DNA from: SLQH01 sp964612995 | GTDB lineage: Bacteria; Planctomycetota; UBA11346 | Assembly: GCA_964612995.1 (NCBI GenBank) | Contig: CAZTGE010000156.1 | Span: 1 to 9,345, forward strand | Length of the DNA: 9,345 nt | Direction: 5' to 3' | Part shown: positions 1-9,200 of the stretch, in pieces | Numbering within the stretch: position 1 is the stretch's first letter | How the letters are laid out: every line of letters starts with the position of its first letter | Translations under genes and position numbers: made by a program | Notes under the pieces: model-generated | Database searches by the model: none | Told to the model about the DNA's origin: nothing | Seen by the model: the letters and a program-made list of their open reading frames with translations, nothing else

Positions 1-54
1 GGCCCCGAAAAAGGGCGAGGTAACCACTCATGCCCGTTGGGCCTGAGTAGTTAC
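1..54 (-). repeat. Palindromic repeat, copy A (cut by window edge)
   Basis: Positions 20-35 and 39-54 form a 16-bp imperfect stem (two mismatches) with a GTT loop. Positions 16-51 match the inverse of 9145-9180 at 34 of 36 bases. The likeness goes on more loosely through an A-run (8-12) and a GGCCCC block to the window edge, so the element probably extends to the left. Strand is given as the direction in which the stem is followed by the T-run, the same sense as copy B. I see no further copy inside the window. It resembles a dispersed REP/MITE-like palindrome, but its family is not identified. Confidence 0.75.
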
Positions 55-129
55 AATTGACCTTCCCAAAGTCGGTCGAGAAGGTGCATGTGTGCCGTGC
101 GATCGCTTCACTGCGAGCTGTGAGGGACC

Positions 130-190
130 CGTCAAAAATGATCGACCAAGGCGCTCAACCGGGCGCCTTCGGCGCCGGTCAGCTTTGACG
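130..190. other. Nested stem-loop of unknown role
   Basis: An outer 7-bp stem, CGTCAAA (130-136) with TTTGACG (184-190), encloses GACC (144-147) with GGTC (177-180) and a GC-rich core, GGCGCC (162-167) TTC GGCGCC (171-176). An alternative core pairs AAGGCGC (148-154) with GCGCCTT (163-169). No T-run follows on either strand, so it is not a standard intrinsic terminator. It lies in the gap before the pilin, upstream of the inferred activator sites. No known RNA family was recognised. The rest of 59-250 shows nothing I can name beyond a short ACCTTC/GAAGGT inverted pair (60-65 and 80-85). Confidence 0.45.
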
Positions 191-251
191 ATCGGCCGCC
201 GACAGCGGATGGGCGGTCTTGGCTCTTCGAGAGGCCCGTCCCCCGCCCCCT

Positions 252-321
252 GACACAGGCTGGCGACAGATTGTGTCACCTCCAACTCGTGTCACCCCCG
301 GCTACGTCCCGCCTGCGACAC
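252..321 (+). promoter_or_regulatory. Candidate PilR-type upstream activating region
   Basis: Five copies of the pentamer (C/G)TGTC occur within 70 bases, on both strands: complement at 252-256, complement at 265-269, direct at 273-277, direct at 289-293, and complement at 317-321. The first and third are the cores of an inverted TGACACA/TGTGTCA pair. PilR of Pseudomonas aeruginosa is known to bind spaced (C/G)TGTC sites upstream of the sigma54-dependent pilA promoter. Here the cluster lies about 120-190 bases before the predicted transcription start, a usual place for an enhancer. That PilR or a homologue binds here is inferred. No pilS or pilR gene lies in the window. Confidence 0.55.
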
Positions 322-344
322 CGCCAGAGTCCAGCGATGGCCTA

Positions 345-357
345 AATCACCAGCTTG
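345..357 (+). promoter_or_regulatory. IHF-like DNA-bending site
   Basis: AATCACCAGCTTG agrees with the IHF consensus WATCAANNNNTTR except for one base (C at the sixth position). It lies between the (C/G)TGTC cluster and the -24/-12 promoter, where IHF bending commonly brings an activator to sigma54 polymerase. The consensus is loose, so the position is the main support. Confidence 0.4.
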
Positions 358-415
358 CAGTTGCTTAGAGAAGCCGGAGCCGTATTCTGGTCGCATCGTC
401 CACCGCCCCCGTCAG

Positions 416-431
416 TGGCACGCTAACTGCT
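416..431 (+). promoter_or_regulatory. Sigma54 (-24/-12) promoter of the pilin gene
   Basis: TGGCACGCTAACTGCT matches the RpoN consensus TGGCACGNNNNTTGCW with one mismatch. The invariant GG (417-418) and GC (429-430) are separated by exactly 10 bases. The predicted start of transcription is near A442, giving a 5' leader of about 49 nt before the pilin ATG. Pilin genes are classic RpoN/PilR targets, which fits the upstream motif cluster. No competing sigma70-type hexamers stand out. Confidence 0.8.
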
Positions 432-478
432 CGTTCTTTCCAACCGAAACACCCAGTTTCCTTTCACACCCTGACCAC

Positions 479-484
479 AAGGAG
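479..484 (+). promoter_or_regulatory. Ribosome binding site of the pilin gene
   Basis: AAGGAG lies 6 nt before the ATG at 491. It fixes this start and fits a highly translated structural gene. Confidence 0.8.
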
Positions 485-490
485 CTACCC

Positions 491-1150
491 ATGCGCAAGG
501 GCTTCACCCTCATCGAGCTGATGATCGTCATCGCGATCATCGCCATCATCGCAGCGATCGCGATCCCGTCGCTGCTCGAGAACAAGATCACCGCCAACGA
601 GTCGGCCGCGGCCAACTCGCTCTCCTCGGGCGTCTACGCCGGCGAGGTCACCTACATGGGCAGCGCCTTCAACGACCTCGACGAGGACAACAGCGGCGAA
701 GCCGGCTACCTCGGCCAGATGGCCGGCACCGCCTCGCCCTACACCGCCTCGGCCGTCGAAGTGAACCAGATCGATACCGCGTTCGAAGACGATGGCGACT
801 ACACCGCAGCGACCCTCGAATCGACCACGGACACCAAGTCCGGCTACATGTTCGGTATGGTCATCGATATCGGCGGCGTGGCCGACGGTAGCACCGTGGC
901 GTCCGCTGCCTCGGACGAGATCAAGAACGCCGAGAACTACTGGTGCTGCGTCGCCTGGCCCGACGAGTTCGGTGACAGCGGCCGGCGCACCTTCATCATC
1001 ACCAACACCAAGACGGTGATGACCAAGGCGGCGCAGGAAGCGCTAGCCGATGGCCAAGCTGCCCTTGAGGACTGCTTCGATGGTGATGTGGCAAATGCCT
1101 GCACCTCGAGCAACCGCGATCCGAACTGGGCGCCGCTGGCCGGCAACTGA
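491..1150 (+). CDS. Type IV pilin-like prepilin (PilA/pseudopilin class)
   Basis: This is a 219-aa precursor. It opens with a class III leader, MRKG, followed by FTLIELMIVIAIIAIIAAIA. Prepilin peptidase should cut after G4 and methylate F5. E9 is the conserved Glu5 of the mature pilin, and residues 5-28 form the hydrophobic helix, with P26 at the usual proline. The subunit would be held in the inner membrane and then assembled into a pilus or pseudopilus. The head has an acidic D62-x-D64-x-D66-N-S-G loop that may bind calcium, a C152-C153 pair, and C195/C204 near the C-terminus, which could form a D-loop disulfide. Acidic residues (32) far exceed basic ones (10). The strong ribosome site and sigma54 promoter suggest a highly expressed, PilR-type pilin. 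The ligase-family gene downstream suggests it is glycosylated; T205-S206-S207 just after C204 and the Ser/Thr-rich 80-117 stretch are possible sites. A minor pilin or a secretion pseudopilin cannot be excluded. Confidence 0.92.
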   Translation: MRKGFTLIELMIVIAIIAIIAAIAIPSLLENKITANESAAANSLSSGVYAGEVTYMGSAFNDLDEDNSGEAGYLGQMAGTASPYTASAVEVNQIDTAFEDDGDYTAATLESTTDTKSGYMFGMVIDIGGVADGSTVASAASDEIKNAENYWCCVAWPDEFGDSGRRTFIITNTKTVMTKAAQEALADGQAALEDCFDGDVANACTSSNRDPNWAPLAGN

Positions 1151-1181
1151 TCGGCATCAGACCAGACCCGGACCGGGTTCC

Positions 1182-1217
1182 GCAGCCCCGTGGCCACGGC
1201 CACGGGGCTGCTTCGTT
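1182..1217 (+). terminator. Hairpin terminator or attenuator after the pilin gene
   Basis: A perfect 13-bp GC-rich stem (1182-1194 with 1199-1211, loop CACG) begins 31 nt after the pilin stop and is followed by a weak TTCGTT tail. It would end most pilin transcripts and let a minority run on into the ligase-family gene, which has no clear promoter of its own. The poor T-run makes partial readthrough likely. A smaller stem, ACCCG/CGGGT, precedes it (about 1166-1178). Confidence 0.65.
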
Positions 1218-3415
1218 GGGCACCACCTGCACTTGCACCCCCTACCGCTCTGCGCCATCCTGAGGTAGACCGGAAACCGCTCTGGCGAGAATCGATGCCG
1301 CCCCAACCAACCAACCCAGCTCCTGTCCCGGATGGCCCCGTCGCCACTCCGGCGTTGACCCTGGCCCCGGCGCTGTTCTGGGCGATCGCGGGCTATCTGC
1401 TCGCCTTCGGCATGGAAAGAGGGGTTCCGGGTATGGCGGCCAACGCCGCCGTGGCGGTGAGCATCTTCGTGGTGTGGATCGCCAGCCATCCGCGCCGCAG
1501 CCTCGAGCCTGCGGCCTGGTGCTGGCTCGCAGCCGCCGCAGCCCTGGTGGCCTACTGGCAGACCCGCACCTGGATGCAGCCCTTTCCGCTGTTCAGCGCG
1601 CTGGGCCGCACCGCGGCCCAACTCGGCGCCATCGCCACCGTCTATCTCGTCGCGGTCGACACCACTCCCCGCCCCACGGTCATCCGCCATCTCGGCGCGG
1701 CCGCCGCCCTGGCCCTGCTCAGCGCGCTGCCGCTGTGCCTGCTGCGCGATTCCTGGGGCCATGGACTGGGCAATGTCAACTATCTGGTCAACATCGCCAC
1801 GCCCTGCCTGCTCGCCTGGGCCTGGGCGGAATGGCGCGAACGCCGTGAACCAGCCCGCAACGCCCGCTTGCTGCGTGCCCTGCTGGTGCTGGGCTTCGCC
1901 GCGCTGCTGGTCTTCACCGTCGGCAGCGGACGGCGCTCGGTGGTGCTGGCCGTCGCCGCGGTCGCACTCCTGCTGACCCTCTGCCGGCTCTGGCCCCGGC
2001 GCAAGCTGCTCGCCGCGAGCCTGCTCGCCGGCTCCTGCGCGGTCGTCGGCCTGTTCCTGTGGTGGCTCTGGTCCCAGCCGTTGGGCACCCCACGCGCGAT
2101 CCGCAAGACCATGCTCATGGCCGTGGGCGATACGCTCAACGAGGCCCTGCCCTGGGGTTTCGGGCAATACGGTGCGCTGCACATCCAATACGGCGAGGGC
2201 GAGTGGGCGCGCCACTACACCGCCGCGGGCCACAAGATGGCCGACGCGCACAACGAATTGGCCGACACCCTGTTCGATGGCGGCCTGCCCGGTTTCGTCG
2301 TGTTCATCCTGCTCTTCGCCTTCGTCATCCACCGCCTGTTCCGTTGGGCCCGTAACGAGCGCACCCTCACGCCGGTCGTGTTCCTCGTCGCGCTCGCACC
2401 GCCTTTCCTGCTCGACAACAGCCTGAGCATGCCGACGGGCATGGTGGTCATCGGCGTGTTCGTCGGGCTGTGCCTGCGCGACGATCAGGTCCCGCTACGC
2501 AGGGGCGCTCCGGTGGCCCGACTTGCGAGCGGGCTGGTCGTCGCGCCCTGGATACTGCTGACGGTGATCCAACTACCGGCCACCGGTATGCACCGCAAGA
2601 TCGAGCAGCCGCACGACGTGATCGTACCGATGGGCCACTGCTACGAGTTCATGGCGGCCGAGAGCCTGACCGTGGGCAACCTGCCGCCGATGATCCGCGG
2701 CAACCGCATCGGCGACGCGCGGACCTTCTTCGATCTCGCCGCGCCGCGCGTCGGTCCGTGGTCCAACATCCTGACCATGCAGCTGATGCTCCGGGCACGG
2801 GAGACCAACGGCGATCCGGCGGCGGTGGTACCGCTCGCCGTCCGTCTGCTCGCGATGTACCCCTTCAACCATCGCGTCTACAGCCTCATCGCCAAGATGC
2901 CGATCCCGCCGGGCCACCCCGCGCTCGAAGCCATGCCGCCACGACTGGGCACGCGGATCAACTACCTCAGCGGCCGTCCCGATCTGCCGCCGCCGCGCAT
3001 CGACATCGCGCCGGACAACGTCCAGACCGCGGCCGACCTCTTCGGCGCGATCGTATGGCACATCGCCAACCGCGAGCAGACGGGCAGCGACTGGGCGCCG
3101 ATCGACCGCGCGCTGCACGCGCTGGTCGAACGCTACGGCGACATCCCCGACATCGCCAACCTGGCGATCAAGGCCCACATCGAGGCCGCGCTCGATGCAT
3201 CCGCCTTCGCCTGGATCGACAGCTACCGCGCCCAGCTCGCCCGCGGCATCAGGTCCCACCGCCCCTACATCGAAACCCTCGCCAGCGCCTACTATCCGCC
3301 CGAGGTCGCGGCCGCGCTCGACGTCATCCGTGCGTTGCACCCACAGCTGCTGCGCCGCTGGCTGCTCGGCAAGAACGTGCTCGAACCGGGCAGACGTCTG
3401 CAGAGCCACAAGGGC

Positions 3416-5271
<1,856 letters not shown>

Positions 5272-5275
<4 letters not shown>

Positions 5276-5967
5276 CGCGTCCTCCTGCGCGGGCACAACG
5301 TACGCAGCAGGATGCGCAGGTCCCAGCCGAGCGTCTCACCGGCCGCGAAGCGCAGCGCGCGCTCGACCTTGGCCGGCATCAGCCGCCGGAGGTAGAAATC
5401 CTCGCCGTCGGGCGCGCGAGCGAGCAGCGCGGCCTCATCGCTGAACGCGAGCGAGGCCGGGTCGGTCAAGCCGGGCCGGCGCGTGAGCATGCGACGGTGC
5501 CGCGGGGAGTACCCGGCGACGTACCGCGGCACCTCGGGCCGGAGGCCGACCAGATGCATGTCGCCGCGCAGGATGTTGATCAACTGCGGCAGCTCGTCGA
5601 GCCGACTGGCCCGCAAGCACGCCCCGATCCGGGTCACGCGGCGGTCGCGACCGATGGTCACCTGACGCCCCTGCGGGTCGGGGTCACGGCGCATGGTGCG
5701 GAATTTGAGGATCGTGAAGGATCGGCCGTGGCGGCCGATCCGCTCCTGGCGGAAGAGCGCCGGCGGCCCGTCCTCGCGCCGGATCAGCCAGGCGATCACG
5801 AGCATCGCCGGAGCGGCGAACACCAAGGCCGCCGCAGCCACCAGCAGATCGAGCCCGCGCTTGCCCGGCACCCGTCGGGGAAAGGGGTCTGCGTACCGCG
5901 CGGCCTGCAACCGGCTGCGCCCGCAGCCATCCCGATCGACCGCCACCTGCCCCCGCCCACCGCTCAC
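5272..5967 (-). CDS. PglC-type undecaprenyl-phosphate sugar-1-phosphate transferase
   Basis: This 231-aa protein starts with GTG, which overlaps the stop of the aminotransferase gene as GTGA; GGGAG lies 8 nt upstream. It is a small monotopic phosphoglycosyltransferase. It has the KRGLD motif (36-40), one re-entrant hydrophobic helix (about 39-62, with A52-P53 where PglC has Ser-Pro), KFRTM (88-92), the catalytic Asp-Glu dyad D124-E125 in SRLDELPQLINILRGDM, and RPGLTDPASL (164-173). The known reaction moves a HexNAc-1-phosphate from UDP-sugar to undecaprenyl phosphate at the inner face of the cytoplasmic membrane, the first membrane step of glycan assembly. The usual VGPRP reads VGLRP here (140-144), a small deviation near the active site. 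The neighbouring dehydratase and aminotransferase suggest an amino-dideoxy sugar substrate. The hydrophilic N-terminus of about 35 residues is longer than in Campylobacter PglC. Confidence 0.95.
5281..5286 (-). promoter_or_regulatory. Ribosome binding site that sets the dehydratase start
   Basis: On the minus strand AGGAGG lies 5 nt before GTG (5275-5273). It is inside the 3' end of the phosphoglycosyltransferase gene, so the two genes are probably translationally coupled. Confidence 0.75.
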
Positions 5968-7121
5968 CGGCGGAACTCCCGTGCCACGTCGTGCACCGCC
6001 GCGATCACGTCATCGCAGTCGGCATCGCTCAGCCCTGGATGCAGCGGCAGGGAGACGATCTCGTGGAAGGCCGCATCCGCCTGCGGACAGGTCGCAGCAT
6101 CGACCCCACAGGCACGGCGATAATACGACTGCCGGTGCAAGGGGATGAAATGGACCGAAGCGCCGATGTTGCGCCGCCGCAGCTCCTCGACGAAGCGATC
6201 GCGATCGATGCACAGGGCCGTGCGACGCAAACGGATCACGTAGAGATGCCAGGCGTGCTCCACGTGCCCGGCGCACGGCGGCAGCGACACCGCCGCGCAA
6301 TCAGCCAGACCCGCGGCATAGCGCGCTGCCACCGCCCGGCGCCGCGCCTGCATGACGGGGAGCTTGTCGAGTTGCACCAGCCCGAGCGCGGCCTGGACAT
6401 CGGTCATGTTGTATTTGAATCCCGGCTGCGGCACGTCGTACTGCCAGCTGCCGGCCTTATCGTAGCGCTTCCAGGCGTCGTTGCTCATGCCGTGCAGCGC
6501 GAGCAGACGGGCCCGCTCGATCAGCGCGGGCTGCCCGGTGAGCATCCCGCCTTCGCCGGTGGCCAGGTTCTTGGTCGCATAGAAACTGAAGGCAGCCGGA
6601 TTGCCCGCGCCGCCGATGGCCACCCCGCGATAACGCGCGCCGATGGCGTGCGCGGCGTCCTCGATCAGGGTCACACCACGCGCCCGACACACGGCCTGCA
6701 GCGCATCGAGCTCGGCCGGGTGGCCGGCGTAGTGGACCACCATCACCGCACGGGTCCGCTCGTTCATCGCAGCATCGATCGCCGCCGGGGCGATGCACAA
6801 AGTGGTGGGGCAGACATCCACGATCACGGGGCGCGCGCCAACGTGCACCACCACGTTGGCCGTGGCACAGAAGGTCATGCTCGGCACGATCACCTCGTCG
6901 CCGGGGCCGACCCCCGCACCGAGCAGCGCGAGATGCAGACCGGCCGTACACGAGCTGCACCCGAGCGCCGCCGGCGCGGCACAGGCGGCGGCGAATCGCG
7001 ACTCGAAGTCGCGCGTCCGCGGACCGGTGGTGATCCAGCCCGAACGCAGGGCCTCGGCCACCGCCGCGACCTCGCGCTCGTCGTAGAACGGCGGAGCGAA
7101 GGGCAGGAATTCGTCACGCAT
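5964..7121 (-). CDS. DegT/DnrJ/EryC1 (PglE-like) PLP-dependent sugar aminotransferase
   Basis: The start at 7121 (385 aa) is preferred over an ATG at 7181: GGAGG lies 6 nt before it and the protein then begins MRDEFLPFAPPFYDERE, as is usual for the family. Signatures in order are GWITTGP (28-34), the cofactor phosphate loop near CTAGLHLAL (58-66), IEDAAHAIGA with D155 and H158, SFYATKN with the PLP-binding K184, GEGGM (189-193) and GFKYNMTDVQAALG (234-247). The enzyme would aminate C4 of the 4-keto-6-deoxy sugar made by the dehydratase, with glutamate as donor, in the cytoplasm. The gene overlaps the methyltransferase gene by 8 bp and the phosphoglycosyltransferase gene by 4 bp. Stereochemistry (PglE-like equatorial or PseC-like axial amino group) cannot be told by eye. 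No PglD-type N-acetyltransferase follows, so the amine may stay free or be modified by an enzyme encoded elsewhere. Confidence 0.95.
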   Translation of the reverse strand: MRDEFLPFAPPFYDEREVAAVAEALRSGWITTGPRTRDFESRFAAACAAPAALGCSSCTAGLHLALLGAGVGPGDEVIVPSMTFCATANVVVHVGARPVIVDVCPTTLCIAPAAIDAAMNERTRAVMVVHYAGHPAELDALQAVCRARGVTLIEDAAHAIGARYRGVAIGGAGNPAAFSFYATKNLATGEGGMLTGQPALIERARLLALHGMSNDAWKRYDKAGSWQYDVPQPGFKYNMTDVQAALGLVQLDKLPVMQARRRAVAARYAAGLADCAAVSLPPCAGHVEHAWHLYVIRLRRTALCIDRDRFVEELRRRNIGASVHFIPLHRQSYYRRACGVDAATCPQADAAFHEIVSLPLHPGLSDADCDDVIAAVHDVAREFRR

Positions 7122-7839
7122 CGCCGACCTCCGGGCGATGGAGCAGGGCGAGCAGGTGGCTGCGCAATGGCGGCAGGCCACGTTCGAGCAGCACCGCCAG
7201 GGCCGGAGCCCGACCAGCCAGGCGCCGCGCGAGCGGAGGCAGCAGGGTCAGGGAGCGGCGCCGGAGCCGCCAGCCGGGGAAGAGCTGGCGCAGGCTCGAT
7301 GCGCGCAGCGCTCGCACATCGGGATTGCGCGGATTGTCGTAGCGAAAATCGTAGATCAGCGCCCGCCCCCCAGGCCGGGTCACCCGACGCATCTCAGCGG
7401 CGAGCTCCCGGCGCCGCGCCTCATCGAGGATGGACGAAAACACCGTCTGCGCGGCGACCAGATCCATCGATGCATCACCGTAAGGCAGACCATAGCCGCT
7501 ATCCACCCGCAGGTCGACCCCGGCCGGGCTCAACCGGCGTGCATGTCCGATGCGCTCCTCGACCAGATCCACACCATGAAGGCATGCCGGATCCGCGCCC
7601 CAGTCCGCCAACCGCCGCAGCCAGGCGCCGTAACCACAGCCGACATCCAGGATCTGGCGATCGGCAAGATCATCCCATCCGTCTGCCGCGAGCAGCATCG
7701 CGATGGCGTGGTCGCGACCCCACACGTTGAGGTGCACGTCAGCGCGCGACCAATGATACAGCTTGCCACGACCCGTGAGCGACCGCTCGGCGTAGGCCTG
7801 TCGGATGCGATGTACTTCGCCGCGCTGATCCTCGTTCAT
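7114..7839 (-). CDS. Class I SAM-dependent methyltransferase
   Basis: The 241-aa protein starts at an ATG that overlaps the glycosyltransferase stop as ATGA, with GGAG 5 nt upstream. It has the class I fold markers: motif I LDVGCGYG (64-71) for SAM, the acidic end of strand 2 in GVDLVEERI (D91), DLVAAQTVFSSI (126-137) as motif II/IV region, and RVTRPGGRALIYDF (152-165). The C-terminal 70 residues are Leu/Arg-rich and may touch the membrane or partner enzymes. Its place between a glycosyltransferase gene and a sugar aminotransferase gene suggests that it methylates the glycan or a nucleotide sugar, either O- or N-linked. The acceptor cannot be read from the sequence. A cap methylation that sets chain length is one possibility, offered as inference only. 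Confidence 0.85.
   Translation of the reverse strand: MNEDQRGEVHRIRQAYAERSLTGRGKLYHWSRADVHLNVWGRDHAIAMLLAADGWDDLADRQILDVGCGYGAWLRRLADWGADPACLHGVDLVEERIGHARRLSPAGVDLRVDSGYGLPYGDASMDLVAAQTVFSSILDEARRRELAAEMRRVTRPGGRALIYDFRYDNPRNPDVRALRASSLRQLFPGWRLRRRSLTLLPPLARRLAGRAPALAVLLERGLPPLRSHLLALLHRPEVGDA
7128..7132 (-). promoter_or_regulatory. Ribosome binding site that sets the aminotransferase start
   Basis: GGAGG on the minus strand, 6 nt before ATG 7121-7119, lies within the end of the methyltransferase gene. It decides against the longer reading from 7181. Confidence 0.75.
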
Positions 7840-9056
7840 CGGTGCTCCGGTATCCGCTGCTGCTGCAGCCAGCGGCGCACGAGCATCGACCAGGCATAGT
7901 GGCTGACCACGTGTCTGCGGCCGTTCTCACCCCAGGCACGCGCACGTGCGGGCTCGTCGAGCACGGTGCACACGGCATCTGCCAGTGCCGCCGGATCTTC
8001 CGGTGGAATCACCGGCCCCGCCTCGACCTCGCCGACAAGCCGTGCTCCCTCGCCCGCCCCAGAATAGATCACTGGTCGCGCACATGCCATGGCTGCAAAG
8101 ATCTTTGCCGGGCGTGTTGCAGCGAACAGCGGATTGTCGCGCAGGGTCGAGAGCCCGGCAACGCTCATACGGTAGAGCAACGCGATCCGTTCTGGCGGCA
8201 TCGGCTCGCGAAAGACCACGTTGCCCATCCCCCGAGCACGCTCCGTCAACCGCGCCTTCTCGGAACCATCGCCGACGAAAAGGAACTGGACCTGGCGACC
8301 GCTCAACAGGCGCGCCGCAGCCAACGCTGTCTCGATGCCATGCGCAAAGCCATGGGTGCCGGCGTAGAGCACCACGGGGCGCTCGTCGAGGCCGAGCTCC
8401 TCCCGCAAGCCCGCGGGCTCCGGGCCAGGGGCGAAGAGTCTGGTGTCGACCCCATTGGGCAGGTAGCTCACCCGCTCGGGTGCCACACGCTTGGCACCGG
8501 TCAGCGTTGCGCGTAGGCCTTCGGTGACGGCCACCACGCCATCGCTGCGGGCATAGCACCACCGCTCGAGCCTGTAGGCGAGGTGCAGGAAGCGCCGGTT
8601 GGTCATCAGCCCCAGGCGCACCACGCTGTCCGGCCACAGGTCCGCGACATTGAACAGCACCCGGGTGCGCCGACCACGCCAACGGCGGTAGGCGATCGCG
8701 GTCAAGCCGAGAAACAACGGTGGCGACTCGACGAACAGGACATCCGGCCGACGTGCACGCAACAGCGGACACCAGGCGGTGAGGGTGAACGAGAGATAGC
8801 TGATCAACCGCCACAGGCCGGAACCCGTCGCCGGATGCAACCAGACCCGGCGCACAGGAATGCCGTCCCAACGATCGCAGCGCTGGAATCGACCGCGCCA
8901 CTCCGGCAGGATCCGCCCGCTCGGGTAGTTCGGCAACGCCGTCACCACCTCGACCTCATGCCCGCACCGGACGAGCTCGCGCACCAGACTCGCCAGACGC
9001 ACCTGAGCCGCTCCGACCTCAGGTGGGAAGTACTGAGTCAAGATCAGGAAGCGCAT
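7836..9056 (-). CDS. GT4 family glycosyltransferase, WbuB-like
   Basis: This 406-aa protein is the first gene of the minus-strand operon. The ATG at 9056 is secure because an in-frame TGA lies two codons before it, although no good ribosome site is seen. The N-terminus MRFLILTQYFPPEVGAAQVRLA followed by HEVEVVTALPNYPSG (33-47) is typical of WbuB-type, GT-B fold enzymes. Other markers are NVADLWPDS (136-144), LPNGVD (199-204), the start of the donor domain at VLYAGTHGFAHGIETAL (229-245), FVGDGSEK (260-267) and the donor-site block TRPAKIFAAMACARPVI (314-330), in which Ala stands where many GT4 enzymes have Glu. It would add an L-fucosamine-like or other sugar from a nucleotide donor to the lipid-linked acceptor made by the phosphoglycosyltransferase. 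WbuB adds L-FucNAc, but the specificity here is unknown. It is probably membrane-associated through a hydrophobic patch near 88-122. Confidence 0.92.
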   Translation of the reverse strand: MRFLILTQYFPPEVGAAQVRLASLVRELVRCGHEVEVVTALPNYPSGRILPEWRGRFQRCDRWDGIPVRRVWLHPATGSGLWRLISYLSFTLTAWCPLLRARRPDVLFVESPPLFLGLTAIAYRRWRGRRTRVLFNVADLWPDSVVRLGLMTNRRFLHLAYRLERWCYARSDGVVAVTEGLRATLTGAKRVAPERVSYLPNGVDTRLFAPGPEPAGLREELGLDERPVVLYAGTHGFAHGIETALAAARLLSGRQVQFLFVGDGSEKARLTERARGMGNVVFREPMPPERIALLYRMSVAGLSTLRDNPLFAATRPAKIFAAMACARPVIYSGAGEGARLVGEVEAGPVIPPEDPAALADAVCTVLDEPARARAWGENGRRHVVSHYAWSMLVRRWLQQQRIPEHR

Positions 9057-9113
9057 CGGTTGTCAGTGTCTTCCCTCAGACAGGGACGGCAAGCTCGACT
9101 CCCATTGAGCAGC

Positions 9114-9129
9114 AGCGCCCAGCATGCCA
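9114..9129 (-). promoter_or_regulatory. Weak sigma54-like site upstream of the glycosylation operon
   Basis: The minus strand reads TGGCATGCTGGGCGCT. It has the invariant GG and GC at the right 10-base spacing and TGGCA at the -24 end, but the -12 end departs from TTGC and one -24 base differs. If used, transcription would begin near 9103 and give a leader of about 47 nt, close to that of the pilin. GC-rich DNA makes such matches by chance. No sigma70-like pair was found in 9057-9144, so the operon promoter is otherwise unassigned. A short TGTCT/AGACA inverted pair (9067-9071 and 9078-9082) lies in the leader. Confidence 0.25.
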
Positions 9130-9144
9130 TCATGACCGCCGGCG

Positions 9145-9200
9145 ACCACTCAGGCCCATCGGGCATGAGTGGTTACCTCGGCGTTTTTTTCGGAGCCCCA
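9145..9200 (+). repeat. Palindromic repeat, copy B, with trailing T-run
   Basis: CCACTCAGGCCC (9146-9157) pairs with GGGCATGAGTGG (9161-9172) around an ATC loop with one mismatch. Eleven bases later comes a run of seven T (9184-9190) and then CGGAGCCCC. Positions 9145-9180 are the inverse of 16-51 with two differences, and the T-run and G/C block also have counterparts in copy A. Stem plus T-run recalls a terminator, but the gap is long and no plus-strand gene ends nearby, so a dispersed repeat is likelier. Confidence 0.75.

Noticed and set aside
28..285. 85-codon minus-strand frame in the left non-coding region
   Set aside because: Arg/Pro-rich, no ribosome site that decides a start, and it runs through the palindromic repeat and the nested stem.
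59..490. c-di-GMP (GEMM) or other riboswitch in the pilin leader
   Set aside because: The conserved GEMM sequence blocks are absent, and the predicted transcript leader is only about 49 nt, too short for a known riboswitch.
1190..1294. Upstream ATG as start of the ligase-family protein
   Set aside because: The codon is inside the terminator-like stem, the added 35 residues are not conserved-looking, and a membrane protein start at 1295 is more natural.
1157..2332. 391-codon open frame on the minus strand opposite the ligase-family gene
   Set aside because: Its product is rich in Gln, Gly, Arg and His with no domain or hydrophobic pattern, typical of the antisense of a high-GC gene. The plus-strand frame has membrane segments and family motifs.
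7122..7181. Longer N-terminus for the aminotransferase
   Set aside because: The extra 20 residues are Cys/Arg-rich and unlike the family, while GGAGG sits correctly before 7121.
5991..7730. 579-codon plus-strand frame opposite the aminotransferase and methyltransferase genes
   Set aside because: It spans two well-supported minus-strand genes and shows no recognisable motif; it is open only because of GC bias.
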